From positions 310,001 to 374,000 of the forward strand of contig CAWEYC010000034.1 of assembly GCA_963813195.1 (NCBI GenBank): a stretch of 64,000 nt of DNA. The letters are read 5' to 3'. The stretch comes from Roseiarcus sp963813195 (lineage in GTDB: Bacteria; Pseudomonadota; Alphaproteobacteria; Rhizobiales; Beijerinckiaceae). A model generated the notes under the pieces. That model worked only from the letters and a program-made list of their open reading frames with translations. It was not told the DNA's origin and ran no database searches. Numbering within the stretch: position 1 is the first letter of the stretch; the number at the start of each line of letters is the position of its first letter. Made by a program: the position numbers and the translations under genes. Positions 53,947 to 63,538 of this stretch are shown in pieces.

Positions 53947-56900
53947 CGGCGCGTTTCCCTACCGCGTCCTTCCGTAGGACAGCGCGCCCGACGAGTTCCG
54001 AGTCGTCCGGCGACGGCCCGCCGATAAATGGCGTCGTGCCATCGACAGCCCCGAAAAGCTTGCGCAGGAAACCAGGGGTCATGGCCGATAGCGGATTTAC
54101 GTTCAGAGTCGGGCCGGTCGCCGGCCCGACGATGCGGTAGTTGACGCCGAAGATACCCTCGTGGTCGCCGCCGCCAAGCAGGGTGCCGACCACGGGAATG
54201 TGGGTGACGAGGCTATTGACCTGATAGACGGGAACAAAGGTTCCGTTGAGGTCGACGCGATTGTGGAGGTAGTCGATAAAGCCTTCGGTGGTGAGTCCCA
54301 TACGGCTGTTGAAAATGACGGCTTGCCGCAAGTCGAGTCGCCCGGCGGAGCGCGTGAAGCTCGCCGACATTTTTTCGAAATGCGCGGCGTCGGGATCGAT
54401 GACCGGGCCATCGTCGGTTCGATTGTCCACCGGCGCCTGCCCCGCCGCTTCCAATTGGCGCAGCGCCGGCTCGTTCCGCAAGGTAAAGTTGGTGACGTTC
54501 GCGCTGCCGCGGCTGACGTCGTCGGCGTTGCGCATTGTAAGATCGAGCGTTCCGCCCTCCATGCGGCTGTACAAATCGAGGAACCTAATCAGTGCGCCCG
54601 CGTCGGTGACATGAGCATGTACGCGTCCCGCGTCGTCCTGCTGCAATGCCAGGACGCCGCCGCCGATGCGCCCGTCGACCTGCATCGACTTCATCGCTCC
54701 GCCGCGCCACTGTCCGCTCAATTGGAATTGGCTCAGCGCCTGCGAATTGGCGCCGATCACATTGGCGATCTTGACATCGAGATCGAGATCCTTGCCCCCG
54801 CCCGCCGGTCCGCCCGCGCTGACAAAGCCTTTCACGAGACTTCGGGCGTCGAGCGCGGCGCCGCGCACCGTCGCCTTCACCACCGACGCTCCGTTTTGGA
54901 TGTCCGCCTTGAGGTCATCGGCGGCGGACAAGCGCACTTGCGTCAGCTTGGCGTTCTGCAAGGCCCCGTCGGCGGCCATTTGCGCCGTCCCTCGGATTGC
55001 GATCGGCCCCGCATCGACCGTGATCGGGTTGACCGTCACCCCATCGCCATCGGCGTCGGGCTTGACAGTGAACGTCGCCTTGCCGGGCCTTCCGGCGGCC
55101 TTCAGCGTTCCCGTCTGCGGACTCTCGATCGCGACATGCGTGAGATCGATTTCAATTTCCGCGCTCGATTTCGACAAGGGCGCTTTGACGCGCACACCCA
55201 TTGGGCCGTTCAGCAGCGAGGCGCCGGGGATGCCGAGTTTGGCGCGCGCGGCATTGTCGAATGAAAGGGACAGAACGACCGAGCCTTCGTCGGCGGGACC
55301 TTTCGTCAAGTCGACCGCGACCGGCACGCCGTACATCTGGCCCTGGCCGACGATCTTCAGGTTGCCGTGATCGGCCAGAACGGACAGAGCGGCTTGATCG
55401 AGGCGTTCGTTGGCGAGAAATCGATCGATCCGAAAATTCGTCAGATTTCCTTCGGCGCGAAACTGATTGTCCTCCGGCCGGGCCGTCTTTCCGAGTTTCA
55501 GATCGAGCGCGAGTTGGCCCTCGAATTGGCCCTTGACGGTGGCGGGATCGACGCTGAAGCCCGCATAGCGCTTGAGCGCGTCGCGATTCAGGAGATCGGC
55601 GAGCGCGTCTGCGCCGCCCTGCAGGTGGGCGGCGGCCTGAGCCGGTACAATGGGCGCCGGCGTGGTGTCGGGAACGGTGTAAACGATGTCGGCGACCTGA
55701 ATGCGCCGCGACGGCGAAAGTTCGAGGACGCCGCTCTTGGCGCTGGCGACGAAATCGTGGCCGGTGATGACGCCGCTGGCGTCCAGATCGGTGAGTGCGG
55801 GGACCCCGGGCAACAGATCGACGGACGTGCCATGGGCGGTAAATTCGCCATGCACGCTCGCGCGGGGCACCGCACGCTTGTGGATCGCGAGGTCGAACGC
55901 GGCGGCGTCCCAGTCCACGTTCATCGAGGCGGCGAGGAGTTTTCCGCCATGAACATGCTGAAGACACCAATTGCGCGCGTCGGCGTTGATGAAACTCGGC
56001 CACAACCTGAGGACATCGTCGACGACGCTTGCGCCGACTTGTAAATTCACCTTGAGAGTCGTCCCCGCGGCAACGGTTGCCAATTCTCCGCTCGCGACGC
56101 CGTTCACGGTGGGGCCGTGGACGGACAGTCGATCGAGGACGAAGCGAGCCTCCTGCGGCAGAAAACGCGCGTCCAACAACGCCTGGTCGACGACGATTGG
56201 GGTCTCGCCCGGGCGCTCCGGCGCGAAAACCGTGTCGTTGGATTCCAGATGACTGACCCACGCGGGCTGCGACTGCGTCGGCGGCGCGAGCCAGCCGGCA
56301 GCGAAAATGTGAGTCGCTCCGGACAACAGCTGCAATTCTTTGAAATCAAAGCGATTTGCCGTCGCGTCCCAAGCGATCTGCCCTGTCGCCTCGTCGACGA
56401 GGAAGGGTTCGTGATCGGGATCCTCAAGTTTGAAATAGCCCGCCCCGAGGGTGAAGCGCCCTTGGAGGGCCTGTATCCTCGAGTTGGCCCCCAGCCGCGC
56501 CTCGATCTTGAATGAAATCGGCATGTCGGCCTCAAAGGGCGGCCGGCTTGCATGCATGAGGAGCATGTCGTCCAGACTAAGGTCGCGCGCGCTGAGCGAG
56601 ACCTCGCGGGCATCGCCGCCGCGGGCCGTCGCGTCAGCCGACCAACGCCCGGCGGGGCCGCGCGCGGAGGCGTGGACGGTGGCCGAGTCCGCGTTCTTGT
56701 CGAACGACAATGAGAGATCGTCGTATACAGTCTTCTTGCCGAGCGCGTCGTTCGCAATCTCGAGATGGCCGTGAACGAGACCTACGCGATCGAGCGCTTG
56801 GCTCGCGCCGGTCATCGCGTCGATAATCCGGAACGCAAGAATGCCAAAATCGGGGGCGGTGGTGGACGCCGATTCGGGCGCCGCTGGCGCCGGGAGCTCG

Positions 56901-57481
56901 ATCGTCGCGGCGTCCGAATCGGACCCGCCCGCGGCCGCCACCGAAAGGGCGCCGTCGGATCGCAACCGCAACCGCAAATCGAGACCGTCGAGTTCGAGCC
57001 TGCGGACCTTGACCTCGAGCGTCAGCAGCGAGAGCGCGTCAAGTCCGACCCTGCCGCCGGGCGCGGAAAGAACGGCGCGGCCGGAGCGGTCGCGAATGGT
57101 GATGCGGCCGAAGCCGAGAGAGACGCCGCCGTCATCGCGCATGAGGTACGTCGGACCGATCGCAACCGTGTAGCGCGCGCCGAGGCGCTCCTCCAGGCTG
57201 TGGACGATGCGCGGATTCATACTCTCGACATTGATCGGGCCCGTGGCGAGCAGGAACACGAAAGATCCGATCGCCCCGACCGCGCAGAGGACCACGAGCG
57301 CCCCAATTCCCAGCAGGCCGCGCAGAAGACCGACAGCTGTCATCCGACGCCACGTCCGAGGCAGCGTCGGCCCATGGCCGCTGCGCAGCAGATGCTGCAT
57401 CGCTGCTCGCGCCTTCGAGCGTGTCGCTGCGTCAATTCCGTTGACCAACCCGGTGAGATCTCCGCTTCTGTACTCGATCAA
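53897..57481 (-). CDS. Very large AsmA-like / DUF3971 envelope protein (YhdP-TamB-like)
   Basis: A protein of up to 1194 residues, anchored by an N-terminal helix (GLLGIGALVVLCAVGAIGSFVF) with the rest in the periplasm. The long body consists of repeating beta-rich blocks and matches the DUF3971/AsmA-like C-terminal organisation (for example DADAAHFEKMSASFTRSAG, GFIDYLHNRVDLNGTFVPVY). Such proteins form bridge-like lipid-transfer channels between membranes. The start is uncertain: a TTG at 57481 has no close ribosome-binding site, while an ATG at 57400 has GAAGG upstream. Its end overlaps tyrS by 50 nt tail-to-tail. Confidence 0.82.
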   Translation of the reverse strand: MIEYRSGDLTGLVNGIDAATRSKARAAMQHLLRSGHGPTLPRTWRRMTAVGLLRGLLGIGALVVLCAVGAIGSFVFLLATGPINVESMNPRIVHSLEERLGARYTVAIGPTYLMRDDGGVSLGFGRITIRDRSGRAVLSAPGGRVGLDALSLLTLEVKVRRLELDGLDLRLRLRSDGALSVAAAGGSDSDAATIELPAPAAPESASTTAPDFGILAFRIIDAMTGASQALDRVGLVHGHLEIANDALGKKTVYDDLSLSFDKNADSATVHASARGPAGRWSADATARGGDAREVSLSARDLSLDDMLLMHASRPPFEADMPISFKIEARLGANSRIQALQGRFTLGAGYFKLEDPDHEPFLVDEATGQIAWDATANRFDFKELQLLSGATHIFAAGWLAPPTQSQPAWVSHLESNDTVFAPERPGETPIVVDQALLDARFLPQEARFVLDRLSVHGPTVNGVASGELATVAAGTTLKVNLQVGASVVDDVLRLWPSFINADARNWCLQHVHGGKLLAASMNVDWDAAAFDLAIHKRAVPRASVHGEFTAHGTSVDLLPGVPALTDLDASGVITGHDFVASAKSGVLELSPSRRIQVADIVYTVPDTTPAPIVPAQAAAHLQGGADALADLLNRDALKRYAGFSVDPATVKGQFEGQLALDLKLGKTARPEDNQFRAEGNLTNFRIDRFLANERLDQAALSVLADHGNLKIVGQGQMYGVPVAVDLTKGPADEGSVVLSLSFDNAARAKLGIPGASLLNGPMGVRVKAPLSKSSAEIEIDLTHVAIESPQTGTLKAAGRPGKATFTVKPDADGDGVTVNPITVDAGPIAIRGTAQMAADGALQNAKLTQVRLSAADDLKADIQNGASVVKATVRGAALDARSLVKGFVSAGGPAGGGKDLDLDVKIANVIGANSQALSQFQLSGQWRGGAMKSMQVDGRIGGGVLALQQDDAGRVHAHVTDAGALIRFLDLYSRMEGGTLDLTMRNADDVSRGSANVTNFTLRNEPALRQLEAAGQAPVDNRTDDGPVIDPDAAHFEKMSASFTRSAGRLDLRQAVIFNSRMGLTTEGFIDYLHNRVDLNGTFVPVYQVNSLVTHIPVVGTLLGGGDHEGIFGVNYRIVGPATGPTLNVNPLSAMTPGFLRKLFGAVDGTTPFIGGPSPDDSELVGRAVLRKDAVGKRAVIRREAKRAFCGRATA

Positions 57482-57670
57482 GTCGACAACTTCGGCGAGC
57501 TCCGCACGGCAAAAAACAGCCGTTCAGTCCCGCTCGCAGACCCGCCGAGAATCGGTCGCAGTCCTTTGACGCTCTTGAACCGACCCCGGGCAAGGGTCAA
57601 TCTGACTATCGGGCGCCACGAACCCCACGGGTTGGACATTGAAGACGAAAGTGGCTCAAACGAGGGCAAA

Positions 57671-58177
57671 ATGGTCAGAATTTTAGACATCGGCGACGTG
57701 GCCCCAGATTTTGAACTTCCGGAGGACGTGGGGCAAGTCGTCTCATTGCGGCGATTTAGGGGCAAGCCGGTCGTCCTCTACTTCTACCCCAAGGACGATA
57801 CGTCGGGATGCACGGCCGAGGCGATCGCCTTCGATGCCCTGCGGGATAAATTCAGCGCGGCGGGCGCCGCTGTCCTCGGCGTGTCGCCGGACAACGTCGC
57901 CAGTCACGCCAAATTCAAACGCAAGCACGGTCTGTCCCTGATCCTGGCGGCGGACGAGTCGAGGGCCGCGCTCGAAGCGTACGGCGTTTGGCGGGAAAAG
58001 AGCATGTATGGCCGACGGTTTATGGGCGTCGAGCGCACCACTTTCCTCATTGGCCCCGATGGGCGCGTCGAGCGCGTCTGGCGCAAGGTGAAAGTGCCCG
58101 GCCACGCCGAGGAGGTCCTAGCCGCGACCGAGGCGCTCCGGGGGCATTTGCCAACGGTTAACCCTAATGAGGTGTAA
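57671..58177 (+). CDS. bcp: Peroxiredoxin of BCP family, 1-Cys form
   Basis: A 168-residue thioredoxin-fold peroxidase that reduces hydroperoxides. The peroxidatic Cys47 is in DDTSGCTAEAIAF; the second Cys found five residues later in typical BCP (GCTxEAC) is Ile52 here, so it should work as a 1-Cys enzyme with an outside thiol donor. GVSPDNVASHAKFKRKHGL and RTTFLIGPDGRV are further family blocks. GAGGG lies 5 nt before the ATG; the divergent AsmA-like gene starts nearby. Confidence 0.9.
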   Translation: MVRILDIGDVAPDFELPEDVGQVVSLRRFRGKPVVLYFYPKDDTSGCTAEAIAFDALRDKFSAAGAAVLGVSPDNVASHAKFKRKHGLSLILAADESRAALEAYGVWREKSMYGRRFMGVERTTFLIGPDGRVERVWRKVKVPGHAEEVLAATEALRGHLPTVNPNEV

Positions 58178-58224
58178 TCACGCACAGTGGCGCCCTGAGC
58201 GTCGGCGCCGGAGCCTGAGGCCGC

Positions 58225-59634
58225 ATGTCTTTGCGAGATTCCCGCCCGCGGCCGAAAGCGCCTCGCTCGCACTATTTCCTTTCGCGGGCTCGTGGCGACG
58301 ATATCCGCTCCTTCGCGTTGCATCCGATCGCGCTCTGGTCACTGGTCGCGATCATTCCGATCTCCCTCGCCTGGGGAGGCGCGGCGACGCTGTACCTCGC
58401 GTTTCACGACGACATGCTCGGCGCCCTGGCCGCCCGGCAGGCCGAAATGCAGTACGCCTATGAGGATCGCCTTGCGGAGGCGCGCGCCGAACTCGACCGC
58501 GTCGCCGGCCGCCAGTTGCTCGACCAGAACTCCCTCGAAGGCAAGGTCCACGAGCTGTTGTCGCGCCAGGCCCAGTTGGAGCAGCGCGGCTCGATCGTCG
58601 CCGCTTTGGTCGATCAGGCCTCCCGCGACGGTCTCGACGCCGGCAAGGCCCGCCCGCGGCCCGCCAGCGCAGCCAATGCGCCAACCAATGCCCTCTCGGC
58701 CATCGGCGCGGCCAGCCCCCTCGATGTCTCCACCAGCCCGATCGGCGCGACGGTACAGGCGTTTGCGCCACAGGAACCGAACTCTGCGCTCCCTGACAGC
58801 GCGCCCAAGCCGAGGCCCGTCGAGGAACCGCGCGAGCACGTGAGCGTGATAGAGAAGGCGGATCCCGAACGAAAGGCCTTCGCCGACCTCGCGGCGGCCG
58901 CTGACAACCCTGCACTGGGCCCATCCGCGCGCCTAAGCCTCATCGCCTATTCACTGGATCGGATTGAGCGGCGGCAGACCGCGGCCCTCGGCGAGATCGG
59001 TTCGACCGCGCGACGCGACGCGATGCGTTTAGGAGCCGTCGTCGCCCAAACCGGCCTTTCAGCCGACGCGCTCGTCGCCCCGACGGCCAAGGGCGGCGTC
59101 GGCGGGCCATTCATTCCTGTTTCCGTCGACGCCGACGCGCCGGCGTTCGACAAGGCGCTCGCGGGCGCCGAGCGCGACGTCGCCTCCGCCGATCGCCTGA
59201 CCCGACTGATGCCGATCATCCCGGTCCGCCCGCCGCTGATCGGCCAAACCGGGGTTTCGTCGCCGTTCGGCTATCGCCGCGATCCGTTCTTGGGCCGCCT
59301 TGCGCTGCACCCCGGCGTCGATCTAGTGCAGGAATACGGCGCGGAAATCCATGCCACCGCGGCCGGCCGGGTGGTTCATGCGGGACCGATGGGCGGCTAC
59401 GGCAACATGGTGGAAATCGATCACGGCAACGGCCTGGCCACACGTTACGGCCACATGTCCGAGGTCCTGGTCGAAGAAGGTCAGGACGTGAAGGCCGGCG
59501 CCGTTCTCGGCCGCATCGGCTCGACAGGCCGCTCGACCGGCCCGCATCTGCATTACGAAGTTCGCGTCAACGGCGAGCCCGTGGATCCGGAGCGCTTCCT
59601 CCAAGCCGGCGCGCCGTTGTTCGCTTCGGAATAG
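58225..59634 (+). CDS. M23 (LytM-type) peptidoglycan endopeptidase with coiled coil
   Basis: A 469-residue inner-membrane-anchored protein. One transmembrane helix (LWSLVAIIPISLAWGGAATLYL) is followed by a coiled-coil region (about residues 65-130), a Pro/Ala-rich linker and a C-terminal M23 domain with the zinc ligands in LALHPGVDLVQ and GPHLHYEVR. The metal site looks complete, so it may cut peptide cross-links. The layout matches Caulobacter-type M23 proteins that guide cell-shape or division. It lies 47 nt after bcp. Confidence 0.88.
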   Translation: MSLRDSRPRPKAPRSHYFLSRARGDDIRSFALHPIALWSLVAIIPISLAWGGAATLYLAFHDDMLGALAARQAEMQYAYEDRLAEARAELDRVAGRQLLDQNSLEGKVHELLSRQAQLEQRGSIVAALVDQASRDGLDAGKARPRPASAANAPTNALSAIGAASPLDVSTSPIGATVQAFAPQEPNSALPDSAPKPRPVEEPREHVSVIEKADPERKAFADLAAAADNPALGPSARLSLIAYSLDRIERRQTAALGEIGSTARRDAMRLGAVVAQTGLSADALVAPTAKGGVGGPFIPVSVDADAPAFDKALAGAERDVASADRLTRLMPIIPVRPPLIGQTGVSSPFGYRRDPFLGRLALHPGVDLVQEYGAEIHATAAGRVVHAGPMGGYGNMVEIDHGNGLATRYGHMSEVLVEEGQDVKAGAVLGRIGSTGRSTGPHLHYEVRVNGEPVDPERFLQAGAPLFASE

Positions 59635-59658
59635 AGGGCGGGCGAACGCCTGCTCCAT

Positions 59659-60330
59659 TCACGCTCGATCGACGATCGCGACCGCGAAGCCGTCCCACCC
59701 TTTCACGCCAACCGTCTGAATCGCCGTCGCGGTCAGGCGCGGCTCTTTGGCGATCAGGTCGAACATGCGCCTGATCCCCTGGACGGACGGATCGTCGCTC
59801 GCCCGTTCGACGACGGCGCCCTCGCGGACGACATTGTCGCACACGATGACGCCGCCGACGCGCGTCAGCCGCAGCGCCCAGGCCAGATATTCCGCGTTGC
59901 GCGGCTTGTCGGCGTCAATGAAAACGAGGTCGAACGGGCCTAGCCCCTCCGCCGCGATGCGCGGCAGCGTCTCCAGCGCGGGGCCGACGCGCACGCGCAC
60001 CTGGCCGGAAAGGCCGGCGCGCCTGATGTTTTCGCGCGCCACCTCGGCGTGCTTGGGAACCGCCTCGAGTGTCACGACAAAACCGTCCGGCGGCAGCGCG
60101 CGAGCGAGCCAGATCGTGGAATAGCCGCCGAGCGCGCCGATCTCCAGCACCTTGCGCGCCCTCGCCAGGCGCGCCAGGAGATAAAGGAGCTTGCCCTGCG
60201 GCGGCGAGACGTCTTGCGGCGGCAGGCCGGCCGCGACGTTCGCCGCCAGCGCGGCGTCGAGGGCAAAGTCCGAAGTCGCGATCTTCTCGACGATATAGGC
60301 GTCGACTGCGCTCCATCTCGTTTGATCCAC
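59659..60330 (-). CDS. Class I O-methyltransferase (caffeoyl-CoA type)
   Basis: A 223-residue SAM-dependent O-methyltransferase. SAM motif LEIGALGGYSTIWLA, FDLVFIDADKPRNAEYL with the metal-binding Asp residues and GGVIVCDNVVREGAV are the family blocks of catechol/caffeoyl-CoA-type enzymes. A GTG start has AAGGGGG upstream. It converges with the M23 gene 24 nt away. Physiological acceptor unknown. Confidence 0.88.
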   Translation of the reverse strand: MDQTRWSAVDAYIVEKIATSDFALDAALAANVAAGLPPQDVSPPQGKLLYLLARLARARKVLEIGALGGYSTIWLARALPPDGFVVTLEAVPKHAEVARENIRRAGLSGQVRVRVGPALETLPRIAAEGLGPFDLVFIDADKPRNAEYLAWALRLTRVGGVIVCDNVVREGAVVERASDDPSVQGIRRMFDLIAKEPRLTATAIQTVGVKGWDGFAVAIVDRA

Positions 60331-60450
60331 CAGTCATCCCCCTTTTTTCTCACGGAGATTTGCAGGACATTGCGAAGCTACTGCGACGACGCAGATCCTC
60401 GCAACGTCGCCGGTCGTTCCGCTTTCGCCAACCCCAGGCTAGATTGGGTC

Positions 60451-61659
60451 ATGGACTTCGTGTTGGGAAGAACGATCGAGCTGCTCGGCGTCGCCATGTT
60501 GGTGGCGATCCTCGCGCGTCGGCTGAACCTGCCGTACACCGTCGGGCTGGTCCTGACGGGGCTCGCCCTGGCGCTGGCGCGGGTCGAGATCGGGGTGACG
60601 CTGACCCACGACGTGATCTTCGACGTGATCCTGCCGCCATTGCTCTTCGAGGCGGCGATCAGCATTCCCTGGCGCGAACTGCGGCGCGAACTGCCGTTCG
60701 TCCTCGCGCTCGCGACGCTTGGCGTCGTTCTCTGCGCGGGCGTGGTCGCGGCGGGATTGACGGCCCTGCTTGGCTGGCCCGTCGGCCCCGCCCTCGCCTT
60801 CGGCGCCCTCATCGCCGCCACCGACCCGATCGCCGTCATCGCGCTGCTGCGCGAGACCGGCGTCAAAGGCCGCCTTCGATTGGTCATCGAAAGCGAGAGC
60901 CTGATCAACGACGGCGTCGCCGCGCTGCTGTTCACGGTCGTCGTCGCCTCGCTCGGCGAAGCCGCGAGCGCGCCGACACTGTTCGGCGTTCTCGGCGAGA
61001 CGGCGCTGATCGGCGGCGGCGGGGTCGCCGTCGGTCTCCTCGCCGGGGCCATCGCGATCGTGCTCGCCGGGCGCACCAGCGACCATCTCATCGAGACCGC
61101 GCTGACCGCGGTCGCCGCCTATGGCTCGTTCCTGATGGCCGAGCGCATCGGGGCTTCAGGCGTGCTCGCGACCGTCTCGGCCGGACTCCTCATGGGCAAT
61201 CTCGGTGTGCTCGCGACCGAGGCGGATCGCTTCGCGCTTTCCTCGCAGGGGCGCGCCTTCGTCATCGAGTTCTGGGAGTTCGCCGCCTTCGTCGCCAATT
61301 CGCTGGTTTTCCTGCTCATCGGCCTTGCCCTGGCGGCGACGCCGACAAGGGCGTTCGGCGCGCTCGTCGTCGCCATCGCGCTGGCGCTGGCCGGCCGAGC
61401 TGCGACCGTCTACCCCATCGCGCTTCTTTTTGCGCGGTCGCGCTGGGCGATTTCAGCCTCGGAGCAGCGATTTCTCTGGTGGGGCGGCCTGCGCGGCGCG
61501 CTGGCGCTGGCCCTTGCGTTGTCATTGCCGCCGGCGACGCCTTATCGCGACGACATCCTCGTCGCCGCCTTCGGCGTCGTCGCCTTTTCGATCCTTGTGC
61601 AGGGGCTCACCGCCAAGCTGGCGTTGCGGCTCCTCGGTCTCGCGCCGGCGAACGCCTAA
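60451..61659 (+). CDS. Monovalent cation:proton antiporter CPA1 (NhaP-like)
   Basis: A 402-residue, about 12-helix antiporter that exchanges Na+ or K+ for H+. Ion-binding residues are in ATDPIAVIALL and ESLINDGVAALLF, the CPA1 signatures. No C-terminal regulatory RCK/TrkA domain is present. The ATG at 60451 has no strong ribosome-binding site but fits the family start. It stands between divergent methyltransferase and convergent phosphofructokinase genes. Confidence 0.9.
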   Translation: MDFVLGRTIELLGVAMLVAILARRLNLPYTVGLVLTGLALALARVEIGVTLTHDVIFDVILPPLLFEAAISIPWRELRRELPFVLALATLGVVLCAGVVAAGLTALLGWPVGPALAFGALIAATDPIAVIALLRETGVKGRLRLVIESESLINDGVAALLFTVVVASLGEAASAPTLFGVLGETALIGGGGVAVGLLAGAIAIVLAGRTSDHLIETALTAVAAYGSFLMAERIGASGVLATVSAGLLMGNLGVLATEADRFALSSQGRAFVIEFWEFAAFVANSLVFLLIGLALAATPTRAFGALVVAIALALAGRAATVYPIALLFARSRWAISASEQRFLWWGGLRGALALALALSLPPATPYRDDILVAAFGVVAFSILVQGLTAKLALRLLGLAPANA

Positions 61660-61673
61660 AGGGCGCGGCGCCC

Positions 61674-62882
61674 CTATGTCGCCGCCTTTGCGACCTTGGC
61701 GGCGCGCAGGCGCGAAACCTCCGGCAGATTCGAGCCGAGCAGCGGGCGCAAATATTCGTGAAAGGCGGCGGTGACGTCGTTGCCGGCGTCAGCGATGAGA
61801 TTGTCTTCCATCACCCGCGTCTTGCCTGCGACCGACTCGAGCGGGATCAAGGGGTAATCCACCGCATAAGCCGCGGTGCGGCGTATCGCGACCGAGCCGT
61901 TCCTGCCCGCCCACGTGGCGTATTGCACCGCTTTTTCGCCGACTTCGCGCGCCTCCCTGCTGTCGACGTCGGAAACGCAGCCGAGGAAGGACCGCTGCAA
62001 ATAGCCGAAGGTGTCGCCGCGAACGCGTTTGATGCCGAGCTTCGCCTTGATCTCCTCGCACAGCAGATCGGCGAGCGCGCCGGTGCCGGAGAGTTGCACG
62101 TTGCCGTGCGCGTCCCGCTCGAGCCCGCCGGCGAGCTTGGCGAGGATCGGCGCGCCGTGCTCGTCGTGAATGCCTTCCGACGCCGCGATGACGCAGCGGC
62201 CGTATTTCTCGTAGACCGCTTTCACGTCGGCGAGGAATTTATCGATGACGAAGGTCCGCTCCGGGAGATAGACGAGGTGCGGCCCGTCGTCGGGATAGCG
62301 ACGCGCGAGCGCCGAGGCCGCGGTGAGGAAACCGGCGTGCCGGCCCATGATGACCGCGCAATAGACGCCGCGCAGCGCTGAATTGTCGAGATTGACGCCC
62401 ATGAACGCCTGGACGACAAACCGCGCCGCCGAGGGAAAGCCGGGGGTATGGTCGAAGCCGACGAGATCGTTGTCGATCGTCTTGGGGACGTGGATCGCCC
62501 GAATTGGACGCCCCTCCCTCGCGGCCTCCTCCGCTACGATTCGCACGGTGTCCGAGGAATCATTGCCGCCGATATAGAGGAACGTGTCGATTTCGTGCGC
62601 GCTGAGAACTTTGAAAATCTCGCGACAATACTTCAGGTCCGGCTTGTCGCGCGTCGAGCCCAGCGCCGCCGCGGGCGTGGCCGCGACCGCCTCGAGATTA
62701 GCCGTCGTCTCCTGGCCGAGGTCGACGAGGTCCTCGTCGACGATTCCGCGCACGCCGTGCGCCGCGCCATAGACGTGTGTGATCGCGGGGAACCGCCGCG
62801 CCTCCAGGGCGACCCCGACCAGGGACTGGTTGATGACGGCCGTCGGACCGCCCCCTTGCGCGACAAGAATCTTGTGCGACAT
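61674..62882 (-). CDS. pfp: Pyrophosphate-dependent 6-phosphofructokinase
   Basis: A 402-residue phosphofructokinase. GGGPTAVIN, the phosphoryl-site IGGNDSSDTV and the catalytic VPKTIDNDL (Lys instead of Gly before TID marks pyrophosphate rather than ATP use) are visible, followed by GRHAGFLTAASALA and YLPERTF. Such PPi-linked enzymes are reversible and serve both glycolysis and the ribulose-phosphate regeneration of methylotrophs. The ATG at 62882 gives MSHKILVAQGGG. It converges with the antiporter gene 14 nt away. Confidence 0.9.
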   Translation of the reverse strand: MSHKILVAQGGGPTAVINQSLVGVALEARRFPAITHVYGAAHGVRGIVDEDLVDLGQETTANLEAVAATPAAALGSTRDKPDLKYCREIFKVLSAHEIDTFLYIGGNDSSDTVRIVAEEAAREGRPIRAIHVPKTIDNDLVGFDHTPGFPSAARFVVQAFMGVNLDNSALRGVYCAVIMGRHAGFLTAASALARRYPDDGPHLVYLPERTFVIDKFLADVKAVYEKYGRCVIAASEGIHDEHGAPILAKLAGGLERDAHGNVQLSGTGALADLLCEEIKAKLGIKRVRGDTFGYLQRSFLGCVSDVDSREAREVGEKAVQYATWAGRNGSVAIRRTAAYAVDYPLIPLESVAGKTRVMEDNLIADAGNDVTAAFHEYLRPLLGSNLPEVSRLRAAKVAKAAT

Positions 62883-62988
62883 GCGTCCTGTCTCCTCCGG
62901 TCGATCTCGCGCGCGGAGCGCCACATCGCCCTGCCCTTTACGGCGGCCAGCGCGTGCGTGCAAGAGATCGGCCGCAGCGTCGCGTCGT

Positions 62989-63399
62989 TCAAGCCTCGGC
63001 TAGTGGATCCGCGCCGTACTGGTTGGCTCCCCGCACCCCGCGCCGAATGCACACCTCGATGAACAGCCAAATGTCCAGCAAGACAATTGGGAGAAGAAGG
63101 ATCGGAATGCCCCGGGCGGCCGCCTCGACCAAGGGGAAGGCTAAGACGATCACGGCGAACCAGCCCGAGAGCCCGCGGTCGTGCAGCCTTCGCACCGCGA
63201 CCGCGACATTGGCGAGCCAAATTACCGCAATCAGCGCCGCCGCTAGGTAGCCGGAGGCGGCCAAACCTTGCATCGCGCCGAATATCACCGCCAATACGAC
63301 GAAAACCGTCGCATAAACCAGCCGCAGCGACACTCGCGCGAACTCGCCCCGGCTCGCCCGACCGGAAAAAGAAAAATACGCGGCATCGTAGGCCAGCAT
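62989..63399 (-). CDS. DUF805 small membrane protein
   Basis: A 136-residue protein with about four hydrophobic helices and the family motif VRRLHDRGLSGWF between helices two and three; AAYFSFSGRASRGEF at the N-terminus is also typical. Function unknown. GAGGGGG lies 5 nt before the ATG. It is divergent from dnaE. Confidence 0.88.
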   Translation of the reverse strand: MLAYDAAYFSFSGRASRGEFARVSLRLVYATVFVVLAVIFGAMQGLAASGYLAAALIAVIWLANVAVAVRRLHDRGLSGWFAVIVLAFPLVEAAARGIPILLLPIVLLDIWLFIEVCIRRGVRGANQYGADPLAEA

Positions 63400-63538
63400 C
63401 GCATCCCCCTCGCGCGCCGCCGAGCTCCAAATATCACATTTCGGAAGTGGAGTCTGATGCGGTGATCCCCAGCGGGACATTTCCCTCGACAACGGCGCAG
63501 CCAAACCTAAACAGTTGCCCACACGCGTCGGAGCGCCC

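Noticed and set aside
60069..62381. 770-codon plus-strand frame spanning the antiporter and phosphofructokinase genes.
   Set aside because: It crosses two real genes in other frames and has no ribosome site or domain.
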